A stretch of DNA of 37,280 bases from Candidatus Poribacteria bacterium (GTDB taxonomy: Bacteria > Abyssobacteria > SURF-5): positions 1 through 37,280 of the forward strand of contig JACRIR010000059.1 in assembly GCA_016215705.1 (NCBI GenBank), written 5' to 3'. A program made the translations under genes and the position numbers. Of the stretch, positions 24,486 to 31,815 are shown piece by piece. Positions within the stretch are counted from its first letter, which is position 1. Each line of letters begins with the position of its first letter. The notes beneath the pieces were generated by a model. The model worked only from the letters and a program-made list of their open reading frames with translations. It did no database searches and had not been told where the DNA came from.

Positions 24486-25814
24486 ATGAGAGAATTGAAA
24501 CTCCCGCACAAAAGCATGTCGCGCGAAGCGGTGCTTTCAAAACTCAAGTCGATGAAGTCGGAAGACGTCGACTGGCAGAGCGGCCGGATGTTCAGCCTGA
24601 TTTATAACGCCGGCGAGGAAATCAGGGACATCACGCGGGAAGCTTTCAATATTTATTTCATGGAAAACGGGCTGAGCCCGTTCGCGTTCGCAAGTCTGAA
24701 AAAGCTCGAGACCGAGGTTATCGCAATGACCGCTGGCCTGCTCGGCGGAGACACAGAGACCGCAGGCAGCTTCACGTGCGGCGGCACCGAGAGCATTCTC
24801 ATGGCCGTGAAGACGGCGCGCGATTGGGCTCAAGTCGAGCGCCCCAACGTAAGAGGGCCGGAGATGATCAAGGCTGTCACGGCGCATCCGGCGTGGGACA
24901 AATCCGCACACTATCTCGGCCTGAAGGTAGTCGCCGTGCCTGCGGGTCCTGATTTCAGGGCCGACGTGGCCGCCATGTCGAAATGCGTAAATGAGAACAC
25001 GATCATGATGATAGGCTCTGCGATGACTTATCCTCACGGCATGGTAGACCCGATTGAGGAGCTTGGGAAAATCGCGGCGGAGAACAACATCTGGCTTCAT
25101 ATTGATTCATGTCTGGGCGGGATGATTTTGCCGTTCGTCAAGAAGCTGGGATATGAAGTTCCTGCATTCGATTTCAGCGTGCCTGGCGTAACCTCCATTT
25201 CCGCTGACCTGCACAAATACGGCTTTGCCGCCAAGGGCGCCTCGACGATCCTTTACAGGAACAGCGAATACCGGCGCCACCAGTATTTCGCATATGCGGA
25301 TTTCCCGGGCGGAGTGTATGCCACGTCCACGCTCACGGGAGCGAGGCCCGGCGGGCCGATTGCCGCCGCGTGGGCGGTAATGAATTACCTCGGCGAGGAA
25401 GGCTACTTGCGCCTGGCGAAAGCGGCGATGGAAACAACCCGGCAGTTGATGGACGGCGTGAATTCGATTCCGAAACTAAGAGTGCTCGGGAAACCTGTCG
25501 CGACCGTTTTCGCGATTGCGAGCGATGAGATCAATGTCTACGCGCTGTCGGATGCGCTCAAGCAAAGAGGCTGGCTTTTGGAGAAGCAACATCTTCCCGC
25601 TTCCTTGCATCTGACGGTGTCGCCATTTCATGCGCAGTTGGCTGACAGGTTCCTCGCTGACCTGGCTGCCTGCGCGAAAGAGGTTGAGAACATCGATTCT
25701 TCAAGCCTCTCCGACGAGGCCGTGATGTACGGCATGATGGCCTCGCTGCCCGACCGCTCGACCGCGCGCGATTTCGCCGTTGACTACTTGAACAACTTGT
25801 ACCGGCTTGAGTAA
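24486..25814 (+). CDS. PLP-dependent group II decarboxylase / sphingosine-1-phosphate lyase-like enzyme
   Basis: 442 residues from the ATG at 24486 (GGAG 8 nt upstream). FTCGGTESILMAVKTAR binds the cofactor phosphate, HIDSCLGG provides the Asp that pairs with the pyridine ring, and SADLHKYGFAAKG contains the Schiff-base Lys244 after His243. The overall plan, including GVYATSTLTGARPGG, matches sphingosine-1-phosphate lyases and archaeal-type tyrosine/aspartate decarboxylases. Which substrate is used is unclear; bacteria with this form can act on sphingoid base phosphates or amino acids. No membrane helix is present, unlike eukaryotic S1P lyase. Confidence 0.9.
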   Translation: MRELKLPHKSMSREAVLSKLKSMKSEDVDWQSGRMFSLIYNAGEEIRDITREAFNIYFMENGLSPFAFASLKKLETEVIAMTAGLLGGDTETAGSFTCGGTESILMAVKTARDWAQVERPNVRGPEMIKAVTAHPAWDKSAHYLGLKVVAVPAGPDFRADVAAMSKCVNENTIMMIGSAMTYPHGMVDPIEELGKIAAENNIWLHIDSCLGGMILPFVKKLGYEVPAFDFSVPGVTSISADLHKYGFAAKGASTILYRNSEYRRHQYFAYADFPGGVYATSTLTGARPGGPIAAAWAVMNYLGEEGYLRLAKAAMETTRQLMDGVNSIPKLRVLGKPVATVFAIASDEINVYALSDALKQRGWLLEKQHLPASLHLTVSPFHAQLADRFLADLAACAKEVENIDSSSLSDEAVMYGMMASLPDRSTARDFAVDYLNNLYRLE

Positions 25815-25889
25815 AGAGACGAGAGGCGAAACGGATAGGACTTCGCCCGCGTCATAGCGCAGCATAGCCGCGACAAAACAACATACAAC

Positions 25890-25966
25890 GGGCGCGATGA
25901 ATCGCGCCCCTACAGGCAGGAATGAAGAAAATCGGGGACACGATGTCGCATCGTGTCCCCGATTTT
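25890..25966. repeat. Palindromic repeat pair, near copy of the 1707-1783 block
   Basis: 25890-25909 (arms GGGCGCGAT) and 25928-25966 (18-bp arms with loop TCG), linked by the same CTACAGGCA-GAATGAAG spacer as at 1707-1783. The second hairpin is followed by TTTTT-like sequence and lies between the converging PLP and CstA genes, so it could terminate from either side. Confidence 0.9.
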
Positions 25967-25997
25967 TCCGTAAGTGAATCAGCGCAATCAGCGCGCT

Positions 25998-27755
25998 TCA
26001 TGCCCTCGCGGTGAGGACTTCCCTTTCGCCTTGTTCCTTTCGCCTTTTGCCTCCCGGCGTCTGGTTCGTGTCTCCGCCTTTGCCTTTCCCTCGCTCCAGG
26101 AACAAGGTTCTTGCCGCCTCCCAGACCAGCACGAGGCTCAGACACAAGAGGATAATCCCGCAGACGCCGGAAATGACAACATCGGGAACGAGTTTGCCCG
26201 GTGTCAATCCCGAAAGGGTCTTTATGAACGGGATAGTCAGATTAAACAATGACCAGATGGTCATGATCAGCATGAAGAGCATTGGCAGAATAGTGTAGAT
26301 CGGATTCTTCCCTGTCTTGATGAGCCATACCGAAATCGCCAGAAGTGTCAAACTTGCCAACAACTGGTTGCTTGCGCCGAAGATCGGCCAGGCTACCAGA
26401 TAACCTTTCTCTTTGGTCAGAAGCAGGAAAATGAAGGGAATGATGAGACTGATGACAGCGGCCACAAAACCGCCTGCTTTTGATTGCCAGCCGGTCAGTT
26501 CCTGAAGAATATACCGCGCCAGCCTGGTGCACACGTCCAGGGTGTCGTATACGAACGTCGAAAACGCCAGCAGTGCAAACGCAAGAGCCACCTGATAATC
26601 AATTCTGATCAAGCCCAGATATTGTGCAATACCGTTGGCATAGATGATATTGGGGTCCGACTTCAGCATGTCGGCGCCCTTGGGTAACATGATTACAGTC
26701 GCCATTGCCAGAACCGCCACCAGGCCCTCCAACAACATTGCTCCATAACCGATGACTAGGCTGTCTTTATACTTGCTTATCTGCTTCGAGGTAGTTCCCG
26801 AACTTACGACGCCATGAAACCCCGAGCACGCGCCGCAAGCGACTGTGATAAACAGGATGGGAAAAATTGCCTTGCCATTCACGGAGCTCTTGAAGCCGGT
26901 CAAATTCAAGGCAGGATACTCCATCCTGAAGTGGCCGAACAGCGCGCCCATCAAGCCGATAATAATAATAAGATACAGGAACCACCCGCCGAGGTAGCCT
27001 CGGGGTTGGAGCAATAGCCACAGGGGAATCAGCGAAGCGACCAGGCAATACAATAGTATGACGGCATTCCACTGTTTTATGGAGACTGCCGAGAGAGAAG
27101 TCAATATCTGCGCCGGCAAATGCGGGCCTACCCAGATGACAAACAGCGTGACGGGCAAGAATATAATCGTGGCATAGGATAGGCTGACTTTAAGACGATA
27201 CAGTAGAATGCCCATTGCGACGGCGACCATAAGATAGAGAAAAGAAGAAGCGGCTACCGCCGGGCCGAAGGCCACATCGCCGACCATTGTCTTGAACGTG
27301 TGGGCCGTGATATCGGTAAACGCGATGATTACATAGAGCAAGGTCAGCCACACAAAAATGAGAAAGAACCTGTGCGAAGTCGCCGACATGTGTTCCTTGA
27401 CGATCTCTCCGATGGAAGCAGCCTTATGCCTGAGAGAGGAAACCAGGCTGCAGAAATCGTGAGTTCCGCCTATGAAAATCGCGCCCAGAATAATCCATAG
27501 GAGCGCAGGCAGCCATCCGAACCACAGACACGCCAATATGGGGCCGACAATAGGCCCGGCTGCCGCTATCGCGGAGAAATGCTGACCCAGCAGCAGCGCC
27601 GGTTTTGCCGGCACGTAGTCCACGCCGTCGTTTATCTGGCAAGCCGGGGTGGGGGATGGGTCATCCACGTTTAACCTTCTCGCTAGAAAGCGGCCCTGGA
27701 AGACATAGCCGAGAAGGAGAGTTGCTACGACTATTAGGACGAGATGGCTTATCAT
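25998..27755 (-). CDS. cstA: CstA-family carbon starvation protein / pyruvate or peptide carrier
   Basis: 585 residues, strongly hydrophobic with about 15-16 membrane helices. AKPALLLGQHFSAIAAAGPI and FIGGTHDFCSLVSSLRHKA near the N-terminus are CstA signatures; CGACSGFHGVVSSGTTSKQI and VFAPASNQ-like FGASNQLLASLTL blocks follow. Known members import pyruvate or peptides under nutrient limitation. AAGGAGT lies 9 nt before the ATG at 27755. This is shorter than the roughly 700-residue E. coli CstA and resembles the YjiY/short form. The last 30 residues are charged and read through a repeat-like T/C-rich stretch, so the natural end may be recent. Confidence 0.93.
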   Translation of the reverse strand: MISHLVLIVVATLLLGYVFQGRFLARRLNVDDPSPTPACQINDGVDYVPAKPALLLGQHFSAIAAAGPIVGPILACLWFGWLPALLWIILGAIFIGGTHDFCSLVSSLRHKAASIGEIVKEHMSATSHRFFLIFVWLTLLYVIIAFTDITAHTFKTMVGDVAFGPAVAASSFLYLMVAVAMGILLYRLKVSLSYATIIFLPVTLFVIWVGPHLPAQILTSLSAVSIKQWNAVILLYCLVASLIPLWLLLQPRGYLGGWFLYLIIIIGLMGALFGHFRMEYPALNLTGFKSSVNGKAIFPILFITVACGACSGFHGVVSSGTTSKQISKYKDSLVIGYGAMLLEGLVAVLAMATVIMLPKGADMLKSDPNIIYANGIAQYLGLIRIDYQVALAFALLAFSTFVYDTLDVCTRLARYILQELTGWQSKAGGFVAAVISLIIPFIFLLLTKEKGYLVAWPIFGASNQLLASLTLLAISVWLIKTGKNPIYTILPMLFMLIMTIWSLFNLTIPFIKTLSGLTPGKLVPDVVISGVCGIILLCLSLVLVWEAARTLFLERGKGKGGDTNQTPGGKRRKEQGEREVLTARA

Positions 27756-27978
27756 GCTTCAAACTCCTTGGTAGTCGCGCCCATGTCAACTGCTATTTTG
27801 AGAATATACTCGAGGGATGAGCGAAGTCAAGCGGAAGACTGAGCCGAAAAGGTCAAGACGAAAGGCGAAAGGGATGAACAAGGGGGAAACGGTCAAAAGG
27901 GAAAAAGGGGGAAAGCGACGTAAACCAATGATGAATGATGAGTGATGAGATCTGCGAAAACCTGTACTACTCATTCTC

Positions 27979-28104
27979 GAAATCACGAATTCTTTTCGTG
28001 ATTTCTTGCGCGAACCCCACGCATACAAATCACAAGGGCGCAATGAATTGCGCCCCTACAGCCATGAATCAAGAGGCCCCGTAGGGGCGCGATTCATCGC
28101 GCCC
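27979..28104. repeat. Hairpin cluster upstream of the URO-D-like gene
   Basis: 27979-28005 has 11-bp arms (GAAATCACGAA and its complement) around a 5-nt loop. 28036-28055 (arms GGGCGCAAT) and 28085-28104 (arms GGGCGCGAT) form the usual opposed pair. The stretch 27756-27978 is purine-rich with no gene. Confidence 0.85.
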
Positions 28105-28143
28105 GGGTGTGCTGTTTTTGGCTGTGGCGTGATGGGCCGTGAA

Positions 28144-28201
28144 GGGGACTGTCCCTATTTACGGGCCGAGTTCTCTAGGCCGTACAATAGGGACTGTCTC
28201 C
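28144..28201. repeat. GGGACTGTCCC-type imperfect inverted repeat
   Basis: About 24-nt imperfect arms: GGGGACTGTCCCTATTTACG at 28144 and, at 28178-28201, the complement of GGAGACAGTCCCTATTGTAC. It shares its core with the MITE-like elements at 2009-2133 and 31816-31947 but lacks their CTAG termini. A TATAAT hexamer lies just downstream at 28219-28224 and may serve the next gene. Confidence 0.75.
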
Positions 28202-28260
28202 GAAGCCTATTGATAGTATATAATCTACGCAGCTTTGAACCGACTGGGGAGGGTGATCTG

Positions 28261-29460
28261 ATGCATACGGAATCGCAGACCCCGAAGGCGCGCATGCGGG
28301 CGGCGCTGCAAGGGAATAATCCGGGCGTCGTGCCTGCTGCGCCCGCATATCTTTGGCTTTTCCGGGAAGCGAGGGAAAAGCAATGTTACGTGGAGCAATA
28401 CCTTGACAGAATGCGAGGCATGAAGCGCTATCGGGCTGACCACGATGAGGATGTCGAGTTCAGGGCAAACGCCATATACCGCGCCTTCGAGATGTTCAAG
28501 GAACCGCCTGACTGGCTCGAGGTGAGCCCGGGCCCCGCGCGCGAGTGGGCCGGGCGGACCGAGATCGTTCTCGAAGACTCGAGGCTATGGTACCTCGACA
28601 CGGTCACCGGCGACCGATGTGACATGCTTGCATCGCGCCTGCCGTCGGGCAGAGACTACCTTTACGGAAACATCCCCTCGGCCCAGCAGGACGTGTGGGA
28701 TCAATCCGAACTCATCCAGAACAGAGACGTGATAGACGTGCTCGTGAGACTGGTTTCTCTTGAGGAACTACGCGAGCAGGGCGTTTTCGACCTACCCCGC
28801 AAGGTCGTCCGCGACAAAGGCGAAACGCTCTTTATCGTTGTCTATGACAGCACTCCTTACACGGCGACGTATCTGCTTGGCTTTCAGGGAACGATGCTGT
28901 CATTCTATGACAAGCCCGAAAACCTGAAATACTTTATCTCGCGTGTGCTCCAGCAGAGGCTGCCGATTCTGCGTGGATTCGCCGAGGTCGGCTACGACGG
29001 CATCTATGCCGAAGAAATCTTTAGCGGGGCCGACTTGATATCGCCGGTCGTCTTCGATGAATTCGTGCTTCCATTTAACGTGGAGTATTTCCGGACAACG
29101 CGGGAACTTGGCTTGTTGACCACGTATTATATGTGCGGCAACCCGCTTCCCCTGATCTCTAGACTCGTGCAACTTGAGTGCGATGCTCTCGCTTTCGAGG
29201 AGAGCAAGAAGAATTTCGCGATCGAACTCGAGGAAATCGTCCGACAAGCCGGCTCGCACAAATGTATCTTCGGCAATATCGACGCTCCGTACTACGGTCT
29301 CCACGCGAGCGACAACGAGGCCAGGCACGAGGTGCGTCGCCAGATAGAAATCGGATCGAGGGCGAAAGGATTCGTTGTCAGCACCGGCAGCCCGCTCCCA
29401 TTGGATACACCCTTGAGCAGAATTGACGCCATGATCTCGGCTGCACACGCATTCGCTTGA
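28261..29460 (+). CDS. Uroporphyrinogen decarboxylase (URO-D)-like protein, MtaA/CmuA-type superfamily
   Basis: 399 residues from the ATG at 28261 with GGGGAGGG 7 nt upstream; the frame open before that runs through repeats. The fold pattern of a URO-D TIM barrel is visible: GYDGIYAEE, ISPVVFDEFVLPF, then YYMCGNPLPLISRL (Cys292), DALAFEES, IFGNIDA and the terminal VVSTGSPLPLDTP. This branch includes methylcobamide:thiol methyltransferases (MtaA, MtbA) whose zinc site is H-x-C...C; here the position before Cys292 reads Tyr-Met, so the usual His is absent. It is therefore URO-D superfamily with uncertain chemistry. The selenoprotein candidate follows 77 bp downstream on the same strand. Confidence 0.85.
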   Translation: MHTESQTPKARMRAALQGNNPGVVPAAPAYLWLFREAREKQCYVEQYLDRMRGMKRYRADHDEDVEFRANAIYRAFEMFKEPPDWLEVSPGPAREWAGRTEIVLEDSRLWYLDTVTGDRCDMLASRLPSGRDYLYGNIPSAQQDVWDQSELIQNRDVIDVLVRLVSLEELREQGVFDLPRKVVRDKGETLFIVVYDSTPYTATYLLGFQGTMLSFYDKPENLKYFISRVLQQRLPILRGFAEVGYDGIYAEEIFSGADLISPVVFDEFVLPFNVEYFRTTRELGLLTTYYMCGNPLPLISRLVQLECDALAFEESKKNFAIELEEIVRQAGSHKCIFGNIDAPYYGLHASDNEARHEVRRQIEIGSRAKGFVVSTGSPLPLDTPLSRIDAMISAAHAFA

Positions 29461-29498
29461 CTTTCCTGCGTTTAAGGCGATACGATTTCATTAGTCCG

Positions 29499-29514
29499 CG
29501 CAGGCCGACCTGCG
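29499..29514 (+). terminator. Small hairpin between URO-D-like and MerB-like genes
   Basis: CGCAGG, loop CCGA, CCTGCG at about 29499-29514, 38 nt after the URO-D-like stop and 23 nt before the next ATG. No T-run; may be a weak terminator or translation-modulating structure. Confidence 0.3.
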
Positions 29515-29537
29515 TGACCAGAAGGGGGTGAAGGTTC

Positions 29538-30239
29538 ATGAATGAATCGAGCATGCTGGACAAGACGTTTAACATCATCATGAGACGCATGGTGCAAACA
29601 GGCCAGGCGCCTCACTACACGGAAATCGCCAAGGAGTTGGGCGTTTCCATGGTAGACGGCAAACAGGCGCTCCATGATCTCATCAACTCGGGAGTGCCCG
29701 GCTGGCTGTATCCGAAGACCGACCTCATCGTATCTATGGCGCCGTTCAATAATCTTCCCACCCAATACCGCATCACCATTGACGGTCAGCAGAAATGGTT
29801 CGGCCAGTGAGCGTTCGAATCGCTGGCGGTCTGCTGGCTATTCCCCGGAAAAACCGTTCGAATTGATGCGCCGTGTCTCGATTGCGGAGAACCCATCAGC
29901 GTCGAACTCAAGGACGGCGAAATCCTCAAGGCTGACCCTGACGGCATAATCGGGCACGTGTCCGTACCGTTCCTGAGTTGGATGCAAGACCCGGGCTTCG
30001 CCTGAAGCACCATGCTGTTCTTCCGGTCGGAAGAACACCTCAGGAATTGGGCCGACTTCGACCCGCAGACAGAGGCTGGAATTGTTCCCTTGCTCGACCT
30101 CGTGAAGTTGTTCTCCGCAGAATTTTTCCGGAGACGACTCGACCCCGACTATGTTTCGCACATGCAGGAATACGCAATGGGGTTTCTCGCAACGCTGAGA
30201 GAGATCGGCAAGACGGGTCCCTTCTGGCTGCCGGAATAG
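29538..30239 (+). CDS. merB: MerB-like organomercurial lyase family selenoprotein with two selenocysteines (in-frame TGA at 29808-29810 and 30003-30005)
   Basis: One continuous frame of 233 residues if both TGA codons are read as selenocysteine (U91, U156), ending at TAG 30237-30239. Residues about 20-52 form a helix-turn-helix-like N-domain (YTEIAKELGVS). MAPFNNLPTQYRI matches the MerB linker. GQ-U-AFESLAV aligns with the family WCALD block, placing U91 at catalytic Cys96, with Glu94 where the enzyme has Asp99. APCLDCGEPI matches the CPxCGEP block. FA-U-STMLFFRSEEHLRNW places U156 at catalytic Cys159; GKTGPFWLP ends the family. Each TGA is followed by a GGUC-loop hairpin. MerB cleaves C-Hg bonds using exactly these two cysteines. 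GAAGGGGG precedes the ATG. Neighbouring genes use TGA as a true stop, so recoding is local. A double-nonsense pseudogene is the alternative, but is unlikely. Confidence 0.88.
29817..29843 (+). promoter_or_regulatory. Predicted bacterial SECIS element 1
   Basis: Begins 7 nt after the TGA at 29808-29810. GAAU (29817-29820) pairs with AUUC (29840-29843); after one C/U mismatch, GCUGGC (29822-29827) pairs with GCUGGC (29833-29838) through two G-U wobbles, leaving the loop GGUCU (29828-29832). The loop matches that of the E. coli fdhF SECIS, and the first loop G is 18 nt past the TGA, within the range needed by SelB. Confidence 0.75.
30016..30037 (+). promoter_or_regulatory. Predicted bacterial SECIS element 2
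   Basis: A perfect 9-bp stem, UGUUCUUCC (30016-30024) with GGAAGAACA (30029-30037), closing the loop GGUC (30025-30028). The first loop G is 20 nt after the TGA at 30003-30005. The stem lies inside the conserved FFRSEEH codons, so it is coding and structural at once. This is the stronger of the two. Confidence 0.85.
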
Positions 30240-30296
30240 AAGTCACGAGTGTCATGTCACATTTGAGCTTGTATGTGTAGGCGTATCCCTTTGTAG

Positions 30297-30316
30297 GGGC
30301 GCAGCATGCTGCGCCC
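30297..30316. repeat. GGGCGCAGC palindrome
   Basis: Arms GGGCGCAGC and GCTGCGCCC around AT, with flanking GTAGG/CCTTAC, 57 nt after the MerB-like stop. Related to the hairpin at 23699-23718. The rest of 30240-30366 holds no gene. Confidence 0.85.
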
Positions 30317-30366
30317 TTACGGGAACCGACAAAACAAAGTTGACACGTCACGAGGGCACAGCGGCC

Positions 30367-30777
30367 ATGAGAATCGAAGATGAATTCATGGATGTGCTTC
30401 AGAACATTGAGGTTGTCGTGGCGACAACGCACCGCCGCCATGATGATCTGTCCGATCATGGCGTCATGCGCGTATACGAAGCATTGATCGATTGGCTTAA
30501 GGCGCAGAATATCGGGCGCAAGCCTCGGAACTTCGGGCTGTCCCCCCTGGAACAAGAGCTTTTTGAGCGCCTCGTGGAGATTTGTGAATGGCGCTTGGGC
30601 CGGGCCGAGTTTCCCGATGACGACGTGGAGCCACAGGCAGACCATCCAAAACCGATTACCGTGGACAATCTCGTTCGTTGCCTGAAGAGGCTTCTGAAAT
30701 CCGCCCAGATGTGGAACAAAGGAGGCGGCAGGCAGGGCTACCTCAAGTTCATATCGCCCTACGTCATGCCGCAGTGA
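30367..30777 (+). CDS. Conserved-looking hypothetical protein
   Basis: 136 residues from the ATG at 30367 (GAGGG 10 nt upstream; a TTG nine codons earlier is also open). I do not recognise a family. It appears all-helical and soluble: VLQNIEVVVATTHRRHDDLSDHGV, then VYEALIDWLKAQ, LEQELFERLVEICEWRLG and VDNLVRCLKRLLKSAQMW. No signal peptide, membrane helix or metal-binding cluster (two isolated Cys). Codon use and strand fit the upstream URO-D-like and MerB-like genes, from which it is separated by a repeat; it may be part of the same unit. Confidence 0.65.
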   Translation: MRIEDEFMDVLQNIEVVVATTHRRHDDLSDHGVMRVYEALIDWLKAQNIGRKPRNFGLSPLEQELFERLVEICEWRLGRAEFPDDDVEPQADHPKPITVDNLVRCLKRLLKSAQMWNKGGGRQGYLKFISPYVMPQ

Positions 30778-31126
30778 AGCGAGGCGGCCTATCATTTTTT
30801 TTGGAGGGGGCAGACACGGGTGAGACCGCCTATCCCCCAATGTAGCGGTTTGCTTCGGATATGGCACCAGCCCTCTTTACGCATAAGAAGGATTTCCGAA
30901 AATTCTCGGACAGAAGTTATGATGAGAAGCTTCACTTCTTGCCGTCTCACGTGTGAGGAATAGTTTGGGCGGAAGTTGCAGTCCGTGTGGCACAATAATA
31001 CTGTTGTTACCCGTACAAACCTTCCCTTCCTCGTTTTCAGCCTGGTAGATGCGAGAATTGCCGCTTTCTGGTATACTCTTTTTCCATAAGAACACGCGAA
31101 GCTGATTAGAACAGAAAGGCGCCACG
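30778..31126. other. Intergenic region before the TetR gene
   Basis: No coding sequence is convincing; open minus-strand frames here overlap the regulator start and look like shadows. GTTAC-CC-GTAC at 31006-31016 resembles a degraded form of the operator found at 32034 and 36911. TATACT at 31072-31077 is a possible -10 for the regulator, without a good -35. Confidence 0.5.
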
Positions 31127-31762
31127 ATGCCGAAGTCGCCACGTCCCTCGAAAGAAGTTGCTGCCGTAAGGCAGAGAATTCTGGACGAGGCCCTGGATAT
31201 TATCACCGATTATGGGTACGACGGCTTCACCATGAGAAAACTGGCCGACAGGCAGGGAATTGCAGCAAAAACCATATATAACTATTTTGCCAGCAAAGAC
31301 GAAATCTTCTTGCATGTGCGGACCAAAGGCTTTGAATTGCTCTATTCCGAGTTGCTCGAAGCTTATAACTCGAAAAACGATCCTTTCGAGAAACTCAGGG
31401 CAATGAGCGCCGCGTATATTAATTTCGGCTTACAGCGCGCCAACTACTACGACATTATGTTCATTTGGAACGTGCCGAGAGTTGGTGACTACACTGGATC
31501 TCCCCTGGAATCCCTTGCGGTCAAAGGGCTAAGGACCAGTCTTAAGTCAGCCGAGATTTTTACAACAGTGATTAAGGAAATTTCTGAAGCCTACGGCACG
31601 ATTCCGAACAATAAGGTGACAATGTATCTTCTTCAACTATGGGCCGGCTTGCATGGCATTGTGGCTTTACACAACAATACTCTTCTGAGCTATTTGCACG
31701 AGCGCCCCGGGGAGATTCTCGAAGAGATGTCCGAAGTACTGCTGTCGGTTTTCTTGCCATGA
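31127..31762 (+). CDS. TetR-family transcriptional regulator
   Basis: 211 residues; AAAGG 9 nt before the ATG. The N-terminal DNA-binding helix-turn-helix is classic: RQRILDEALDIITDYGYDGF, MRKLADRQGIAAKTIYNYFASKDEIF (about 14-60). The C-terminal helical domain (about 75-205) with NVPRVGDYTGSPLESLA and LQLWAGLHGIVALHNNTLL resembles the WHG-containing TetR group (here LHGIVAL). It is the only regulator near two copies of a GTTACAGTAAC palindrome (32034, 36911) and is thus the likely repressor of the radical SAM gene and the divergent dehydratase operon. Ligand unknown, perhaps an acyl-CoA. Confidence 0.93.
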   Translation: MPKSPRPSKEVAAVRQRILDEALDIITDYGYDGFTMRKLADRQGIAAKTIYNYFASKDEIFLHVRTKGFELLYSELLEAYNSKNDPFEKLRAMSAAYINFGLQRANYYDIMFIWNVPRVGDYTGSPLESLAVKGLRTSLKSAEIFTTVIKEISEAYGTIPNNKVTMYLLQLWAGLHGIVALHNNTLLSYLHERPGEILEEMSEVLLSVFLP

Positions 31763-31815
31763 TCCGCGTCCAACCTCCACGCATAGTTTCACTAAACCGT
31801 TCCCAACAATGATCC

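Noticed and set aside
29538-29810. A free-standing 90-aa protein ending at the TGA at 29808, with a separate 75-aa protein starting at 30012
   Set aside because: The two pieces and the segment between them are in one frame and together match a single MerB-like protein; both TGAs are at catalytic positions and have SECIS-like hairpins.
29538-30239. Pseudogene with two nonsense mutations
   Set aside because: Both stops are TGA, both hit the catalytic Cys columns, no frameshift is present and coding quality is intact throughout. Chance decay would not choose these positions.
29538-30239. Alternative genetic code with TGA as Trp or Gly
   Set aside because: rnfC, rnfD, rnfG, rnfE, rnfA, iorA and others end in TGA at the family-typical C-terminus, so TGA is a normal stop here.
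1707-30316. CRISPR array
   Set aside because: The repeats are scattered singly or in pairs with no regular spacers and no cas genes.
30792-31142. 116-codon minus-strand frame before the TetR gene
   Set aside because: Overlaps the TetR start, no ribosome site and no recognisable features.
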